Shown here piece by piece: positions 18,236 through 26,574 of a stretch of DNA of 64,000 nucleotides. Both the position numbers and the translations under genes were made by a program. The notes beneath the pieces are model-generated. The model saw nothing but the letters and a program-made list of their open reading frames with translations. It did no database searches and was not told the origin of the DNA. Origin of the DNA: Tessaracoccus oleiagri (GTDB lineage Bacteria > Actinomycetota > Actinomycetes > Propionibacteriales > Propionibacteriaceae); assembly GCF_900103275.1 (NCBI RefSeq), contig NZ_FNGP01000004.1, positions 186,001 to 250,000 of the forward strand, written 5' to 3'. Each line of letters starts with the position of its first letter. Position 1 is the first letter of the stretch.

Positions 18236-20059
18236 GTGGCAGGACGGATCAGGGACGAGGACATCGCGAGGGTGCGCGAGCGGTCCCGGATCGACGAGAT
18301 CGTCGGCGAGTACGTCATGCTCCGCAACGCGGGCGGCGGCTCCCTCAAGGGCCTGTGCCCGTTCCACGACGAGAAGACGCCCAGCTTCCAGGTGACCCCG
18401 TCGCGCGGCTTCTACTACTGCTTCGGCTGCGGGGAGGGTGGCGACGTCATCACGTTCCTCCAGCGGCAGCAGAACCTCACGTTCGTCGAGGCGGTGCAGA
18501 CGCTGGCCGACCGCGTCGGCGTCGAGCTGGTGTTGGAGGACGACGGCCAGCCCGCGTCCAAGCCGGGGCTCCGCAAGCGGGTGCTCGAGGCCAACCAGGC
18601 CGCCGAGGACTTCTACGCCGCCCAGTTGGAGACTCCGGAGGCGCTCACCGCGCGCGTGTTCCTGGACGCCCGCGGCTTCACGCGTGAGCACGCACTCCAC
18701 TTCCGTGTCGGCTACGCGCCGAAGCACGGACAGGCGCTGCGGCAGACGCTGCGGGCCAAGGGCTTCGACGACGAGGTGCTCAAGGCCGCAGGGCTGATCC
18801 GCGAGTTCGGCCGCGACTTCTTCACCGGCCGGTTGCTCTGGCCCATCCGCGACTCCGCCCAGTCGGTGCTCGGCTTCGGCGGCCGCCGGATCTACGACGA
18901 CGACCGGCTGCCCGCGAAGTACATCAACACCCCCGAGACGCTCGTCTACAAGAAGTCGCACGTGCTCTACGGGCTCGACCTGGCGCGCAAGGAGATCGGC
19001 AAGCGCTCGCAGGCGGTCATCGTCGAGGGCTACACCGACGTCATGGCCGCCCACATCGCCGGCGTCGAGACCGCAGTGGCGTCCTGCGGCACCGCCTTCG
19101 GCGACGACCATGCGCGCGTCCTGCAGCGGCTGCTGGGGGCACAGGGCGGCCTCCACGGTGAGGTCATCTTCACCTTCGACGGGGACGCCGCCGGTCAGGC
19201 CGCCGCGCTCAAGGTGTTCAAGGGCGACCACAACTTCGTCGCCCAGACGTACGTGGCCGTCGAGCCGTCGGGTCTTGACCCCTGCGACCTGCGCATCCAG
19301 TCGGGCGACGCGGCGGTGCGGGAGCTCGTCGCGCGGCGCGTCCCGCTGTACCGGTTCGTGATGGAGAACATCGCCAAGAACTACGACCTCGACCGGGCGG
19401 AGGGCCGGGTCGGTGCGGCGCGGGAGGCGGGTGAGCTCGTCGCCTCCATCCGCGACCAGTCGCTGGTCAACCAGTATTTGCGCGACCTCGCACAGATCCT
19501 GGGCATGGACGTCGACGAGGTCCGCCAGGAGGTGCAGCACCGTCGCGGGCCGCGTGAGGCGCCCGCCCCGGAGCCGGAGCCGGTGGTGCAGACCACGGCC
19601 GACTGGCCCAGCCCCGACGACCGCGCGCTGCGGCTCGAGCGGGACACGCTCAAGCTGATGCTGCAGCACCCCGAGACGTTCGACGCGGACTGGAACGGCG
19701 TGCAGGCGACGGACTTCACCCACCCGGGTTACGCCGCGGTGATGCGGCTGATCCGGTCGGTGCCGCTGGCGGCGAACTGGGACGACGGGCTCCGCGCGGC
19801 CGCGCCGACCGAACTGACCCGCCAGCTCCTGATCTCACTGCTCGTGGAGCCGCTCCTGCGTGAGCCCGACGAGAACTATTCGCTCGTCCACTCGTCCCGG
19901 CTGCAGCTGGCGCGCGTCGCGCGGATCATCGGCGACCTGAAGTCCCGGCTGCAGCGCACCGACCCCACCAAGGACGAGACCGCCTACCGCGCGCAGTTCG
20001 CGGAGCTCACCCAACTTGAGATGGAGCGCAAGCGTCTCACGCTCATGAGCCTGGGCTGA
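18236..20059 (+). CDS. dnaG: DNA primase
   Basis: Synthesises RNA primers at the replication fork. The 607-residue protein has the CHC2 zinc finger (Cys41, His44, Cys62, Cys65 in CPFHDEKTPSF and CFGCGEGG), the RNA polymerase core with TOPRIM motifs (IVEGYTDVMAAH, FTFDGDAAGQAA), and a C-terminal helicase-binding domain from about residue 450. The GTG at 18236 has no Shine-Dalgarno sequence, and a TACTAT -10-like box seven bases before it suggests a leaderless message. The 3' end overlaps the convergent sigma-factor gene by 17 bases. Confidence 0.96.
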   Translation: MAGRIRDEDIARVRERSRIDEIVGEYVMLRNAGGGSLKGLCPFHDEKTPSFQVTPSRGFYYCFGCGEGGDVITFLQRQQNLTFVEAVQTLADRVGVELVLEDDGQPASKPGLRKRVLEANQAAEDFYAAQLETPEALTARVFLDARGFTREHALHFRVGYAPKHGQALRQTLRAKGFDDEVLKAAGLIREFGRDFFTGRLLWPIRDSAQSVLGFGGRRIYDDDRLPAKYINTPETLVYKKSHVLYGLDLARKEIGKRSQAVIVEGYTDVMAAHIAGVETAVASCGTAFGDDHARVLQRLLGAQGGLHGEVIFTFDGDAAGQAAALKVFKGDHNFVAQTYVAVEPSGLDPCDLRIQSGDAAVRELVARRVPLYRFVMENIAKNYDLDRAEGRVGAAREAGELVASIRDQSLVNQYLRDLAQILGMDVDEVRQEVQHRRGPREAPAPEPEPVVQTTADWPSPDDRALRLERDTLKLMLQHPETFDADWNGVQATDFTHPGYAAVMRLIRSVPLAANWDDGLRAAAPTELTRQLLISLLVEPLLREPDENYSLVHSSRLQLARVARIIGDLKSRLQRTDPTKDETAYRAQFAELTQLEMERKRLTLMSLG

Positions 20060-20780
20060 CCGGCGGCACGAGCGCCTCGCGGATCTGTTCCAGCGCCCGG
20101 CCCTCCCACCGCGACACCGTCGACCTCGAGACGCCGAAGTGGGCGGCGATCTCCTCCTGCTGGCGGACGGGGCCCCCGAAGCCGAAGCGCATGCGCAGCA
20201 GCGGGCGGTAGCGCTCCTCGGCGAGCTCCAGCAGTTCCACGCAGGAGTCGTCGACGCGCGCGAAGGGGTCGTCGGGATCCGGGAGGTTGAGGAGCACGTC
20301 GGAATCGACCTGCTGCGCGAGCGCGACACGGGCCCGGCGGCTGCTGATCGACGTGTCGCCGTCCTCCAGTTGCCGTCGTAGGCGACGGTGGTAGCGGGAG
20401 GAGCTCAGCCACACGCTCGGCGCCTCGGTGGCCCAGATGCGCCGGTTGATGTGTTCGTGGGCGAAGCTGGTCAAGCGGTAGCCGAGGGCGGGGTCGAAGC
20501 GGCGGATCGCGTCGAGCAGGCCCAGACACCCCTCCTGGAACAGGTCGTCGACGTCGTCGCCCCGGTGACGCGCGGCGTCGAGTGCCAGGCGCATCACGAG
20601 CCGCAGGTTCGCCTGCCAGAGGACCTGCTCCGCGACGCGGCCGCGGGCGACGACCAGGCGGAGGAGCGGGTGGGCGGGGGAGAGGAGCCGGAGGCGCTGC
20701 GCATCGCGGCCGGCGGCGACGAGGAGCCCAAGGGCTTGTTGTTGCATCAGGGTGAGCCTCAGCTCGGGAAAGTCGATCAT
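20043..20780 (-). CDS. RNA polymerase sigma-70 family factor
   Basis: A 245-residue sigma factor. Region 2 runs from NLRLVMRLALDAARHRG through VDDLFQEGCLGLLDAIRRFD and LTSFAHEHINRRIW, and region 4 is the helix-turn-helix RQQEEIAAHFGVSRSTVSRW near the C-terminus. A short region 3 is between them and the long region 1.1 of the housekeeping factor is missing, so this is an alternative factor. The ATG at 20780 was taken because region-like sequence starts soon after. No anti-sigma gene is adjacent, and I cannot say which promoters it serves. Confidence 0.85.
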   Translation of the reverse strand: MIDFPELRLTLMQQQALGLLVAAGRDAQRLRLLSPAHPLLRLVVARGRVAEQVLWQANLRLVMRLALDAARHRGDDVDDLFQEGCLGLLDAIRRFDPALGYRLTSFAHEHINRRIWATEAPSVWLSSSRYHRRLRRQLEDGDTSISSRRARVALAQQVDSDVLLNLPDPDDPFARVDDSCVELLELAEERYRPLLRMRFGFGGPVRQQEEIAAHFGVSRSTVSRWEGRALEQIREALVPPVSPGS

Positions 20781-20848
20781 GCCGCCACCACACCAGCCGG
20801 CGGGACCGACGCGCACCGGTCTGGCCTCGGCTGTGGGCAGTCGGGAAC

Positions 20849-20866
20849 GGACAACACTATTTGTCC
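20849..20866. promoter_or_regulatory. perfect palindrome between divergent genes
   Basis: GGACAA-CACTAT-TTGTCC: two perfect 6-base arms around a 6-base centre, lying between the sigma-factor gene and the hypothetical gene that starts 20 bases to the right. The position suits an operator. I cannot link it to a known regulator. Confidence 0.35.
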
Positions 20867-20886
20867 ACATGCTGCAAGATGGCCCC

Positions 20887-21363
20887 ATGGCTACGTACGA
20901 CCCCGATCTGGCCGACGCGCTCGGTGGCAAACCCCGCATCCTGGCGGAGGCCAGCGGCCGCGACGTGCGGCTCGTCGGCACCGCCGAGCACTTGGCGGAG
21001 TTCCGCGACGGCGAATGGCACGTGCTCGGCTGGCACGAGGTCGAGCGCGGCAGTTGGCGGGGGGAGACGCAGACCTTCCGGTGGTGGGACATGGGCGGCG
21101 GCAAGCACACCGCGGTCCTCGACTCGGAGGGCAGCCTCCCCGAACTGGTGCAGGAGCGCGTCCAGGCGTCCACCGTCGCGACGTTCCACTACGACCTCGA
21201 GCCCGGGGAGCTGCGCCTCGTCGCGCGGCGGCCCCTGGACGGGTCCAACTCCGTGCGTTTCTACGCGGTCACCAGCGGCGGCGCCTCGCTCGAGGACGAG
21301 GCCACGAGGCAGTTCGTCGTGCAGGAGACCGACCGCATCAAGCGCGAGTACGGCATGGATTAG
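20887..21363 (+). CDS. conserved hypothetical protein
   Basis: A 158-residue soluble protein beginning ATYDPDLADALGGKPRILAE. It is acidic and rich in beta-strand pattern (VRLVGTAEHLAEF, EWHVLGWHEVERGSW, TQTFRWWDM), with tryptophans clustered in the first half. I recognise no catalytic motif or membrane segment, and cannot name a family; similar small proteins of unknown function are common in Actinobacteria. The ATG at 20887 lacks a clear Shine-Dalgarno sequence; CAAGAT six bases upstream could be a -10 for a leaderless message. It is divergent from the sigma-factor gene and followed by tRNA-Asn. Confidence 0.75.
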   Translation: MATYDPDLADALGGKPRILAEASGRDVRLVGTAEHLAEFRDGEWHVLGWHEVERGSWRGETQTFRWWDMGGGKHTAVLDSEGSLPELVQERVQASTVATFHYDLEPGELRLVARRPLDGSNSVRFYAVTSGGASLEDEATRQFVVQETDRIKREYGMD

Positions 21364-21414
21364 CGTCGCGAAAAACGGTCTGCTAAGGTTTCACCTTGCG
21401 TGGTCAGCCACCAA

Positions 21415-21487
21415 TCCCTGGTAGCTCAATTGGCAGAGCATTCGACTGTTAATCGAAGGGTTACTGGTTCGAGTCCAGTCCGGGGAG
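21415..21487 (+). tRNA. tRNA-Asn (anticodon GTT)
   Basis: A complete 73-base cloverleaf. The acceptor arms TCCCTGG and CCGGGGA pair fully (one T-G), the anticodon loop is CTGTTAA flanked by TTCGA and TCGAA, and the T-arm is ACTGG-TTCGAGT-CCAGT. The 3' CCA is encoded at 21488-21490. A strong terminator follows. An extended -10-like TGCTAAGGT at 21381-21389 could be the promoter. Confidence 0.97.
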
Positions 21488-21496
21488 CCACGAAGA

Positions 21497-21524
21497 AAAA
21501 CCGCCCTGTCGCCAGGGCGGTTTT
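21497..21524 (+). terminator. rho-independent terminator of tRNA-Asn
   Basis: AAAACCGCCCTG (21497-21508), loop TCGC, CAGGGCGGTTTT (21513-21524): a perfect 12-base stem whose 3' arm ends in a T-run. It starts ten bases after the tRNA body. Confidence 0.9.
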
Positions 21525-21606
21525 CGTTTCTCCGGGGAGTCGACCGAGGGTCACCGAGAAAGTTGCCGGCCCACGTCCTGACCCCGTGGCGGGCCAAGAT
21601 GGTGCG

Positions 21607-22461
21607 ATGGCAGCAGACCTCAGCAAGATCCCGTCCCAGCAGCAGGAGTGGCCCGGCCGGACCGCGGAACTCGATCCCCAGCCCGACCATGGGGAAACCT
21701 CTTGGGTCGGCCGCGGGCGGCTCACCGGCAAGCGCGCCCTCATCACCGGCGGTGACTCCGGAATCGGCCGCGCCGTTGCCGTCGCCTTCGCCAAGGAGGG
21801 CGCCGACGTCGTCATTGCGCACCTGCCGGAGGAGGAGGACGACGCCCGCGAGACCCTGGAGCTCGTGCGTGCGCAGGGGCGGCGGGCGGAAGCCGTGGCC
21901 TCCGACCTGCGTGACGCGCGGGCCAACCAGGAACTGGCTTCCAAGGCGGTGGAGTTCCTCGGCGGCGTCGACACGTTGGTGTGCAACGCGGCCTACCAGA
22001 TGGCCCATGACGAGATCGACGAGTTCCCCGACCAGCAGGTCGTCCGGACCTTCGAGACGAACGTGTTCGGCCCGTTCTGGCTGATCAAGGCGCTCGAAGA
22101 TCACCTGAAGGGCGGGTCGGTCACGATCACCACGTCGGTGCAGGCGTTCAGCCCGTCGGAACAACTCCTCGACTACGCCGCGACGAAGGCCGCGCTGAAC
22201 AACCTCGCGGTCAACCTGGCCGCCGAGCTCGGGGCCCAGGGCACGCGGGTCAACGCGGTGGCGCCGGGCCCGATCTGGACGCCGCTGATCCCTGCGACCA
22301 TGCCGCCCGAGAAGGTGGAGGGATTCGGCGCGGACACCCCGCTCGGCCGCGCCGGCCACCCGATCGAGGTGGCCGCTGCCTTCGTGTTCCTCGCGTCCGA
22401 TGAAGCCAGCTATGTCTCAGGGACGGTGCTGGGCGTCACCGGGGGCAAGCCGATCTTCTGA
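21607..22461 (+). CDS. short-chain dehydrogenase, stress-protein type (YhxC/YghA-like)
   Basis: A 284-residue classical SDR. The N-terminal extension QEWPGRTAELDPQPDHGETS and the cofactor motif ITGGDSGIGRAVAVAFAKEG are typical of the general-stress group. Catalytic Ser is in TTSVQAF and the Tyr/Lys pair in DYAATKAALNN. The substrate is unknown for most relatives; some reduce small aldehydes. The ATG at 21607 follows a CAAGAT box by six bases and has no clear ribosome-binding site. It is convergent with the catabolic island's FAD oxidoreductase, nine bases between stops. Confidence 0.9.
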   Translation: MAADLSKIPSQQQEWPGRTAELDPQPDHGETSWVGRGRLTGKRALITGGDSGIGRAVAVAFAKEGADVVIAHLPEEEDDARETLELVRAQGRRAEAVASDLRDARANQELASKAVEFLGGVDTLVCNAAYQMAHDEIDEFPDQQVVRTFETNVFGPFWLIKALEDHLKGGSVTITTSVQAFSPSEQLLDYAATKAALNNLAVNLAAELGAQGTRVNAVAPGPIWTPLIPATMPPEKVEGFGADTPLGRAGHPIEVAAAFVFLASDEASYVSGTVLGVTGGKPIF

Positions 22462-22470
22462 GGGCCGGAC

Positions 22471-23883
22471 TCATTGAGCCCGTGACTGGGCCCGGGGCTC
22501 TTGGAGGTCTTCAACGTCCACCAGTGCGCCCTGCTCCCGCAGTGAACGACGCAGTTCATGTGGGTCGATCGCCCGTGGTGCGAGGCTGTGGCGCGCGCTG
22601 AGGGCAGCCGCAACCCCCGCAGCCTGCCCTGTGGCGGTGCATGTGGCCCCCACCCGGATGCTGCCCAACGCCTCGCGATCTGCGGAGATGCAGCGGCCAG
22701 TGGCGAGCAGTCCGTCCGTGTTGGCCGGTACGAGAGCACGATAGGGGATCCCGAAGGGCGCTGGGACGAACATGACATGCGCACCTGCCGCCTCGCCAGT
22801 CGGGTGGACGTCGATGGGCCATGCGCCGATCGCTATCGAATCTTCCTGCCGTGCACCGCCGCGAACGTCCGCGCCGGTGAGAGTGGTGACGCCGAGTAGC
22901 CGGCGGGTCTCCCTGATGCCGATCGTCGGGCTGGTCTGCTGGAGCCGCGCGGCTGCAAAACCGGGAACGTTGTCGCGGAAGTACTCGAAGAGCGATCGCG
23001 CGTCTCTCCGCCCTTGCACTTCAGCACGGGTGAGATCGCGGTTGTCAGTGGCGTCGCCAACAATGCGGACAGCGTTGACCCACACTGTCTCCTTGTCCAT
23101 ACCTCCCCACCAAGGTCCCCCGAAGACGGGCAGTTCTCCTCGCTCTCGGGCTGCGCGCATCGCTTGTCGGTCGATGGGCACGTCGTATCGCGAAAGCTGC
23201 GAATCAATGAGTCCCTGGTCGTCCAGGTCGCTCGGTTCCGGACCCACACGGACATGCGCCGGGGCATTGGGGTCGATGCCGGGCAGCGTGCGAACAGGGC
23301 CGACGTACATGGGCATCGTCATCGGCTGCAGCGTCTGGCCCTTGACCCAGTCCTGACCGGACCGTGCGATGATGTCTCCGTTGCCGGTGGCGTCGACCGT
23401 GGCTGCCGCGAGGATGGCCTCGCGACCCTCACGAGTCTCGATGAGGCAGCCCTTCACCACATCCCCTTCGACAATGGGGTAAGTGGCGAGCACGTGGAGC
23501 AGGAAGTCAACTCCGGCTTCCTCGAGAAGCTCGTCGGCGACAAGCTTCATCACCTCAGGGTCGGAGCTGATCACCCAACCATCGTGGTCGGTGGCGCCGC
23601 CAGCGGCTGTAGCCCGGCGAAGCCACTCACCTCCAATGCCGTCGACTACCCGTACTCGGTCGGGTTGGAGCCACGAGTTGTAGCCCGCGAGCGTGGTGAC
23701 GAGACCTTGAGTCCACATGCCGCCGAACCCGCCGCTCTCCTCCACGAGGAACGTCTTCGCCCCACTCCGCGCCGCGGCCACGGCGGCCGCGATACCGGAT
23801 GGCCCGCCGCCAACCACCAGGACATCGACGTGAGCGATTATGGGGACCTGTCGTGCCGCTTCTGCGTAGTACGTTCCAGACAT
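22471..23883 (-). CDS. FAD-dependent oxidoreductase (FAD_oxidored family), copy 1
   Basis: A 470-residue flavoprotein. The dinucleotide-binding motif VLVVGGGPSGIAAAVAAARSG is at residues 21-41, followed by GGFGGMWTQGLVT and, near the C-terminus, LLATGRCISADREALGSIRV and a final FAD contact region ATGQAAGVAAAL. No signal peptide or membrane segment. Members oxidise diverse small molecules; the substrate here is unknown. It is the last gene of the minus-strand operon, 23 bases after lacI. It is homologous to the second copy at 31996-33372 (shared ELPVFGGPW/EIPVFGGPW, AGRCLSAD/TGRCISAD), though the two are clearly diverged. Confidence 0.88.
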   Translation of the reverse strand: MSGTYYAEAARQVPIIAHVDVLVVGGGPSGIAAAVAAARSGAKTFLVEESGGFGGMWTQGLVTTLAGYNSWLQPDRVRVVDGIGGEWLRRATAAGGATDHDGWVISSDPEVMKLVADELLEEAGVDFLLHVLATYPIVEGDVVKGCLIETREGREAILAAATVDATGNGDIIARSGQDWVKGQTLQPMTMPMYVGPVRTLPGIDPNAPAHVRVGPEPSDLDDQGLIDSQLSRYDVPIDRQAMRAARERGELPVFGGPWWGGMDKETVWVNAVRIVGDATDNRDLTRAEVQGRRDARSLFEYFRDNVPGFAAARLQQTSPTIGIRETRRLLGVTTLTGADVRGGARQEDSIAIGAWPIDVHPTGEAAGAHVMFVPAPFGIPYRALVPANTDGLLATGRCISADREALGSIRVGATCTATGQAAGVAAALSARHSLAPRAIDPHELRRSLREQGALVDVEDLQEPRAQSRAQ

Positions 23884-23906
23884 CCGGAAGCCCCTCGTTG
23901 CTCGGC

Positions 23907-24965
23907 TCAGTGATTGGTGGATGCTCGGTGGACGAGCTCGGGCGCCAAGTATTGCTCGACGACTTCGGCTGTGGCGCTGCCATCGATCAGTGCGAGCAGT
24001 CGGGAGGTCGCCCGCCGGGCCGTTTCCACGGCGGGCAGACGAAGCGTCGTGAGCGGCGGATCGAGGAAACGCGAGAATGGATAGTCCCCCCAGCCAATGA
24101 CGAGCACATCCTCGGGCACGCGGATACGACGTTCACGAAGCGCAGCGTAGAGCCCTAGGGCGAAGTAGTCATTGCCGGCCAAGAAGGCATCGGGAGTCCG
24201 GCCGGTTTCGAGAAGGTCACGCGCGACCCGGTAGGCATCTTCGCCGCGCCACAGTGACGCGCCCCGACGAGTGCGGCGGGAGGGCACCATGGAGACCTGA
24301 TCGGGATGGAACCGAAGGCCTTCGGCCTCGACTGCAGAGCGAAAGCCCTCGATGCGGTGCGCAACGGTGGAGATCTTGAGATCTTCCTCGATCAGTACGA
24401 TGTCCTTGGCGCCCGACCGGAGCACGGTCTCCGTCGTCATCCGTCGGCCAGCCACGTTGTCCGTCGAGTACAGGTCGACTTGGAAGCCAGGGAGTTCCCG
24501 GGCCACCAGAACCAGGGGAATGTGGGCATTGACGACGGCGCTCCACGGATTTGTCGGTCCCTGCACCGGCACACCTATTATCCCGTCGACGCCCGCGCTC
24601 AGGGCAGTATTGACGGCCGTCCGCTCGCGCTCGGGATCCTCGTCGGACAACAGTAGAAGCAGGGTGTACCCGGCTGCGATTGCCTGGTTCTCGATCTCGC
24701 TGACGAGGTCGTTGAAGAATGGATTGGCGAGGTCGGTAAGGATGACTCCGATGGTCTTCCGAAGGCCGAGTACCAGCGAACGTGCGTGCACATTCGGCAC
24801 GTAGCCGATCCGCTCCGCCTCGGCCTTGATCAAACGCCGGGTCTTCTCGCTCACTCCAGACTTGTCGTTGAGTGCACGGGAGACGGTGTTGACAGACAGT
24901 CCGACGGCATCGGCGACACTCTGCAGCGTCCGTCGGGGGCGTCCAGAATCACCAGCTTGCTCCAT
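23907..24965 (-). CDS. LacI-family transcriptional regulator
   Basis: A 352-residue repressor. The DNA-binding helix-turn-helix is LQSVADAVGLSVNTVSRALN at residues 14-33, followed by the hinge helix and a periplasmic-binding-protein-like sensor domain (IGVILTDLANPFFNDLVSEI; DAFLAGNDYFALGLYAAL). AAGGAG precedes the ATG at 24965. It lies inside the minus-strand operon and most likely controls both divergent operons through the two palindromes at 26339 and 26497. The inducer is unknown, presumably the substrate of the adjoining transporter or a product of it. Confidence 0.93.
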   Translation of the reverse strand: MEQAGDSGRPRRTLQSVADAVGLSVNTVSRALNDKSGVSEKTRRLIKAEAERIGYVPNVHARSLVLGLRKTIGVILTDLANPFFNDLVSEIENQAIAAGYTLLLLLSDEDPERERTAVNTALSAGVDGIIGVPVQGPTNPWSAVVNAHIPLVLVARELPGFQVDLYSTDNVAGRRMTTETVLRSGAKDIVLIEEDLKISTVAHRIEGFRSAVEAEGLRFHPDQVSMVPSRRTRRGASLWRGEDAYRVARDLLETGRTPDAFLAGNDYFALGLYAALRERRIRVPEDVLVIGWGDYPFSRFLDPPLTTLRLPAVETARRATSRLLALIDGSATAEVVEQYLAPELVHRASTNH

Positions 24966-24974
24966 GCTGTCCAG

Positions 24975-25322
24975 CTACTCCTTGAGTTGGAGATAGATCC
25001 GAACCAGCGGGCGATCGTCGCCACTGATTTGGGTCGCGCGCAGACGTAGCCAGTGACCGAAGTTGGCCACCGGGATGGAGAGGAGCCCGACTGCCTCAGA
25101 CTCCAGAGGCTCCGAGCTCTCGTGGTCGATCCAGTTGATTCCGTCCGGCGAAACCTGCGACTGGAAGGCGACCCGACTTCCGGGTGCCTCGGTCAGGAAA
25201 TGGATGAACCACCGGGCCTCAGCGGCCCACGCGACTTCGAACGGCTCTGTCGCATGGGCGCCGTCGAGTTCAAAGCCGCGCTCGATGACCGCGCTCTGGG
25301 ACTGTCGCATGCTCACGTTCAC
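24975..25322 (-). CDS. small beta-rich protein of unknown function, copy 1
   Basis: A 115-residue protein with no signal peptide, catalytic motif or membrane segment. Conserved with copy 2 at 34319-34645 are the segments VAWAAEA, VSPDGINW and NFGHWLRLRAT, and a final strand ending in YLQLKE. The pattern is that of a beta-sandwich. I chose the GTG at 25322 because it overlaps the stop of the large gene as GTGA, implying coupled translation; ATG at 25310 is an alternative. Always being next to the large partner suggests the two proteins form a complex. Confidence 0.75.
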   Translation of the reverse strand: MNVSMRQSQSAVIERGFELDGAHATEPFEVAWAAEARWFIHFLTEAPGSRVAFQSQVSPDGINWIDHESSEPLESEAVGLLSIPVANFGHWLRLRATQISGDDRPLVRIYLQLKE

Positions 25323-26320
25323 CAATCTGCCGAAATCACGACGGAGTCGAGGAAGAGGAAGTTGCGCACACCGCTCAGTGTGCGGACGGAGAAGTAGAAG
25401 TTCAGGAGGTTCTCCAGAGACTCGTACTTTTCCGCGTAGGGCGGCACAGGGACGTCTCGTAGGTCGATGGTCTGGTTGTTGAACTGGAGTTCCACGTTCG
25501 TGCGAGTCTCTGTGTCGATCAGGAACCGCAGGTAGTGCCAGTTGATCTTCGTGGGCACCTCGTTGTAGCAGGTTTCCACACGCTCGGTGTCGACGAACCG
25601 CCAGTCGTCCGGATTGGGTGCCGTGAAGTCCGCGGCGTACTCGTAATCGTGTCTTCCGACGTGGCGCTCGTGTGGCGTGGGCTCCGGTACGACTGGGTAT
25701 GCCCAGCGCTGGACGAGATGTCCATCCCAATCGGTGTTCACGAACCGCATCACGTTGTGATACCTGACGCCGTCGGTGCAGAGGTCGGTCGCGACGGTGA
25801 AGGCACCGAACTGGGCTTCGGAGGGGTGGGAATTGGCATCCCACGTGATGTCCCCGTAGGTGTTGGCCTCTTCCTCGGTGCCCGAGAGATTCGCTTCCGT
25901 CTTCCAGGCGAGATGAGCCTCGATCTGCAATAGCCCGCGCCCGCTCATCGTCAGCCTGCGGATGGCCGTCGCAGTATGGCCTCGATGTGCCCGCGTCGCG
26001 AGCTTCATGGAGTAGGTGCCGCTCATGCCGCCGTGCGTCCCGACGTCGAAGAAGCTCGCGTTCGAGAGTTGCGGTGGCCGGAAGTCGCGGAAGTGCCGGT
26101 CCATCGATTCGAGGTCACCGCGGCCGTTGTAGTTCCCTCCCAGTTCTACCCACCCGTGGAGCCCGTTGTTGAAGTTGTCCACGCTCAACAACCTTGGGAG
26201 CGCGTTGTACTTCGACAGGACGACGTCGCTGCTCCGAATTGCGTCACGGAGGCCGTCGGCCAAGTGGGTGGTGTCGGTGCCGGGCACGGAGCTCCTCGTG
26301 TTCTCGCCGGGATCCGCCAT
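25319..26320 (-). CDS. large protein of unknown function (jelly-roll-like), copy 1
   Basis: A 333-residue protein without signal peptide or membrane segment. Repeated Gly-Trp strands (DNFNNGLHGWVELGGNYN near residue 48) and HGGMSGTYSMKL look like a carbohydrate-binding jelly roll. It is clearly homologous to copy 2 at 33379-34308; for example YNEVPTKINWHYLRF matches YNESPDKLNWLYLRL. It heads the minus-strand operon and overlaps the small gene by four bases. The ATG at 26320 has GGAGG only two bases away, too close, so a start further downstream is possible. I cannot name a family or a function. Confidence 0.75.
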   Translation of the reverse strand: MADPGENTRSSVPGTDTTHLADGLRDAIRSSDVVLSKYNALPRLLSVDNFNNGLHGWVELGGNYNGRGDLESMDRHFRDFRPPQLSNASFFDVGTHGGMSGTYSMKLATRAHRGHTATAIRRLTMSGRGLLQIEAHLAWKTEANLSGTEEEANTYGDITWDANSHPSEAQFGAFTVATDLCTDGVRYHNVMRFVNTDWDGHLVQRWAYPVVPEPTPHERHVGRHDYEYAADFTAPNPDDWRFVDTERVETCYNEVPTKINWHYLRFLIDTETRTNVELQFNNQTIDLRDVPVPPYAEKYESLENLLNFYFSVRTLSGVRNFLFLDSVVISADW

Positions 26321-26338
26321 GACCTCCGGATGCCGGCA

Positions 26339-26355
26339 ACATTAACGTTACCGAT
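26339..26355. promoter_or_regulatory. LacI-type operator-like site O1
   Basis: ACATTAACGTTACCGAT contains the perfect palindrome TAACGTTA (26343-26350) centred on CG, the usual centre of LacI-family sites. It is 19 bases before the start of the minus-strand large gene. It shares ACATTAACG with O2. Confidence 0.6.
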
Positions 26356-26496
26356 CATCTTCGTCAAGAGGCGATCCTCATGCTTTAGGAGGATGCCGGC
26401 GCTGCTGGCCTTGACGGAGCTCATGTCCGGATCAACAAGCGGCTTCAGTATTTTTCGGCCGCAACTGTTGACATGAAGGTCCGGATGAGCGACTGT

Positions 26497-26512
26497 ACAT
26501 TAACGGTAATGT
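26497..26512. promoter_or_regulatory. LacI-type operator-like site O2
   Basis: ACATTAACGGTAATGT: arms ACATTA and TAATGT are perfect inverted repeats around a CG centre. It lies 63 bases before dppB-like gene 1 and 142 bases from O1, which would allow a repressor to loop or to control each divergent operon separately. Confidence 0.65.
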
Positions 26513-26574
26513 CAAGCGGAACTGAGGAATCCGAGACCGTTTCAGATCAACGTGGATCCTGTCCGGAGGTAAGA

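Noticed and set aside
18125-19723. 532-codon minus-strand frame opposite dnaG
   Set aside because: No recognisable domains; dnaG has all its motifs on the plus strand.
21415-22470. tRNA-Asn as attachment site of the island
   Set aside because: No integrase and no repeat of the tRNA 3' end (GGTTCGAGTCCAG) seen at the far side of the island.
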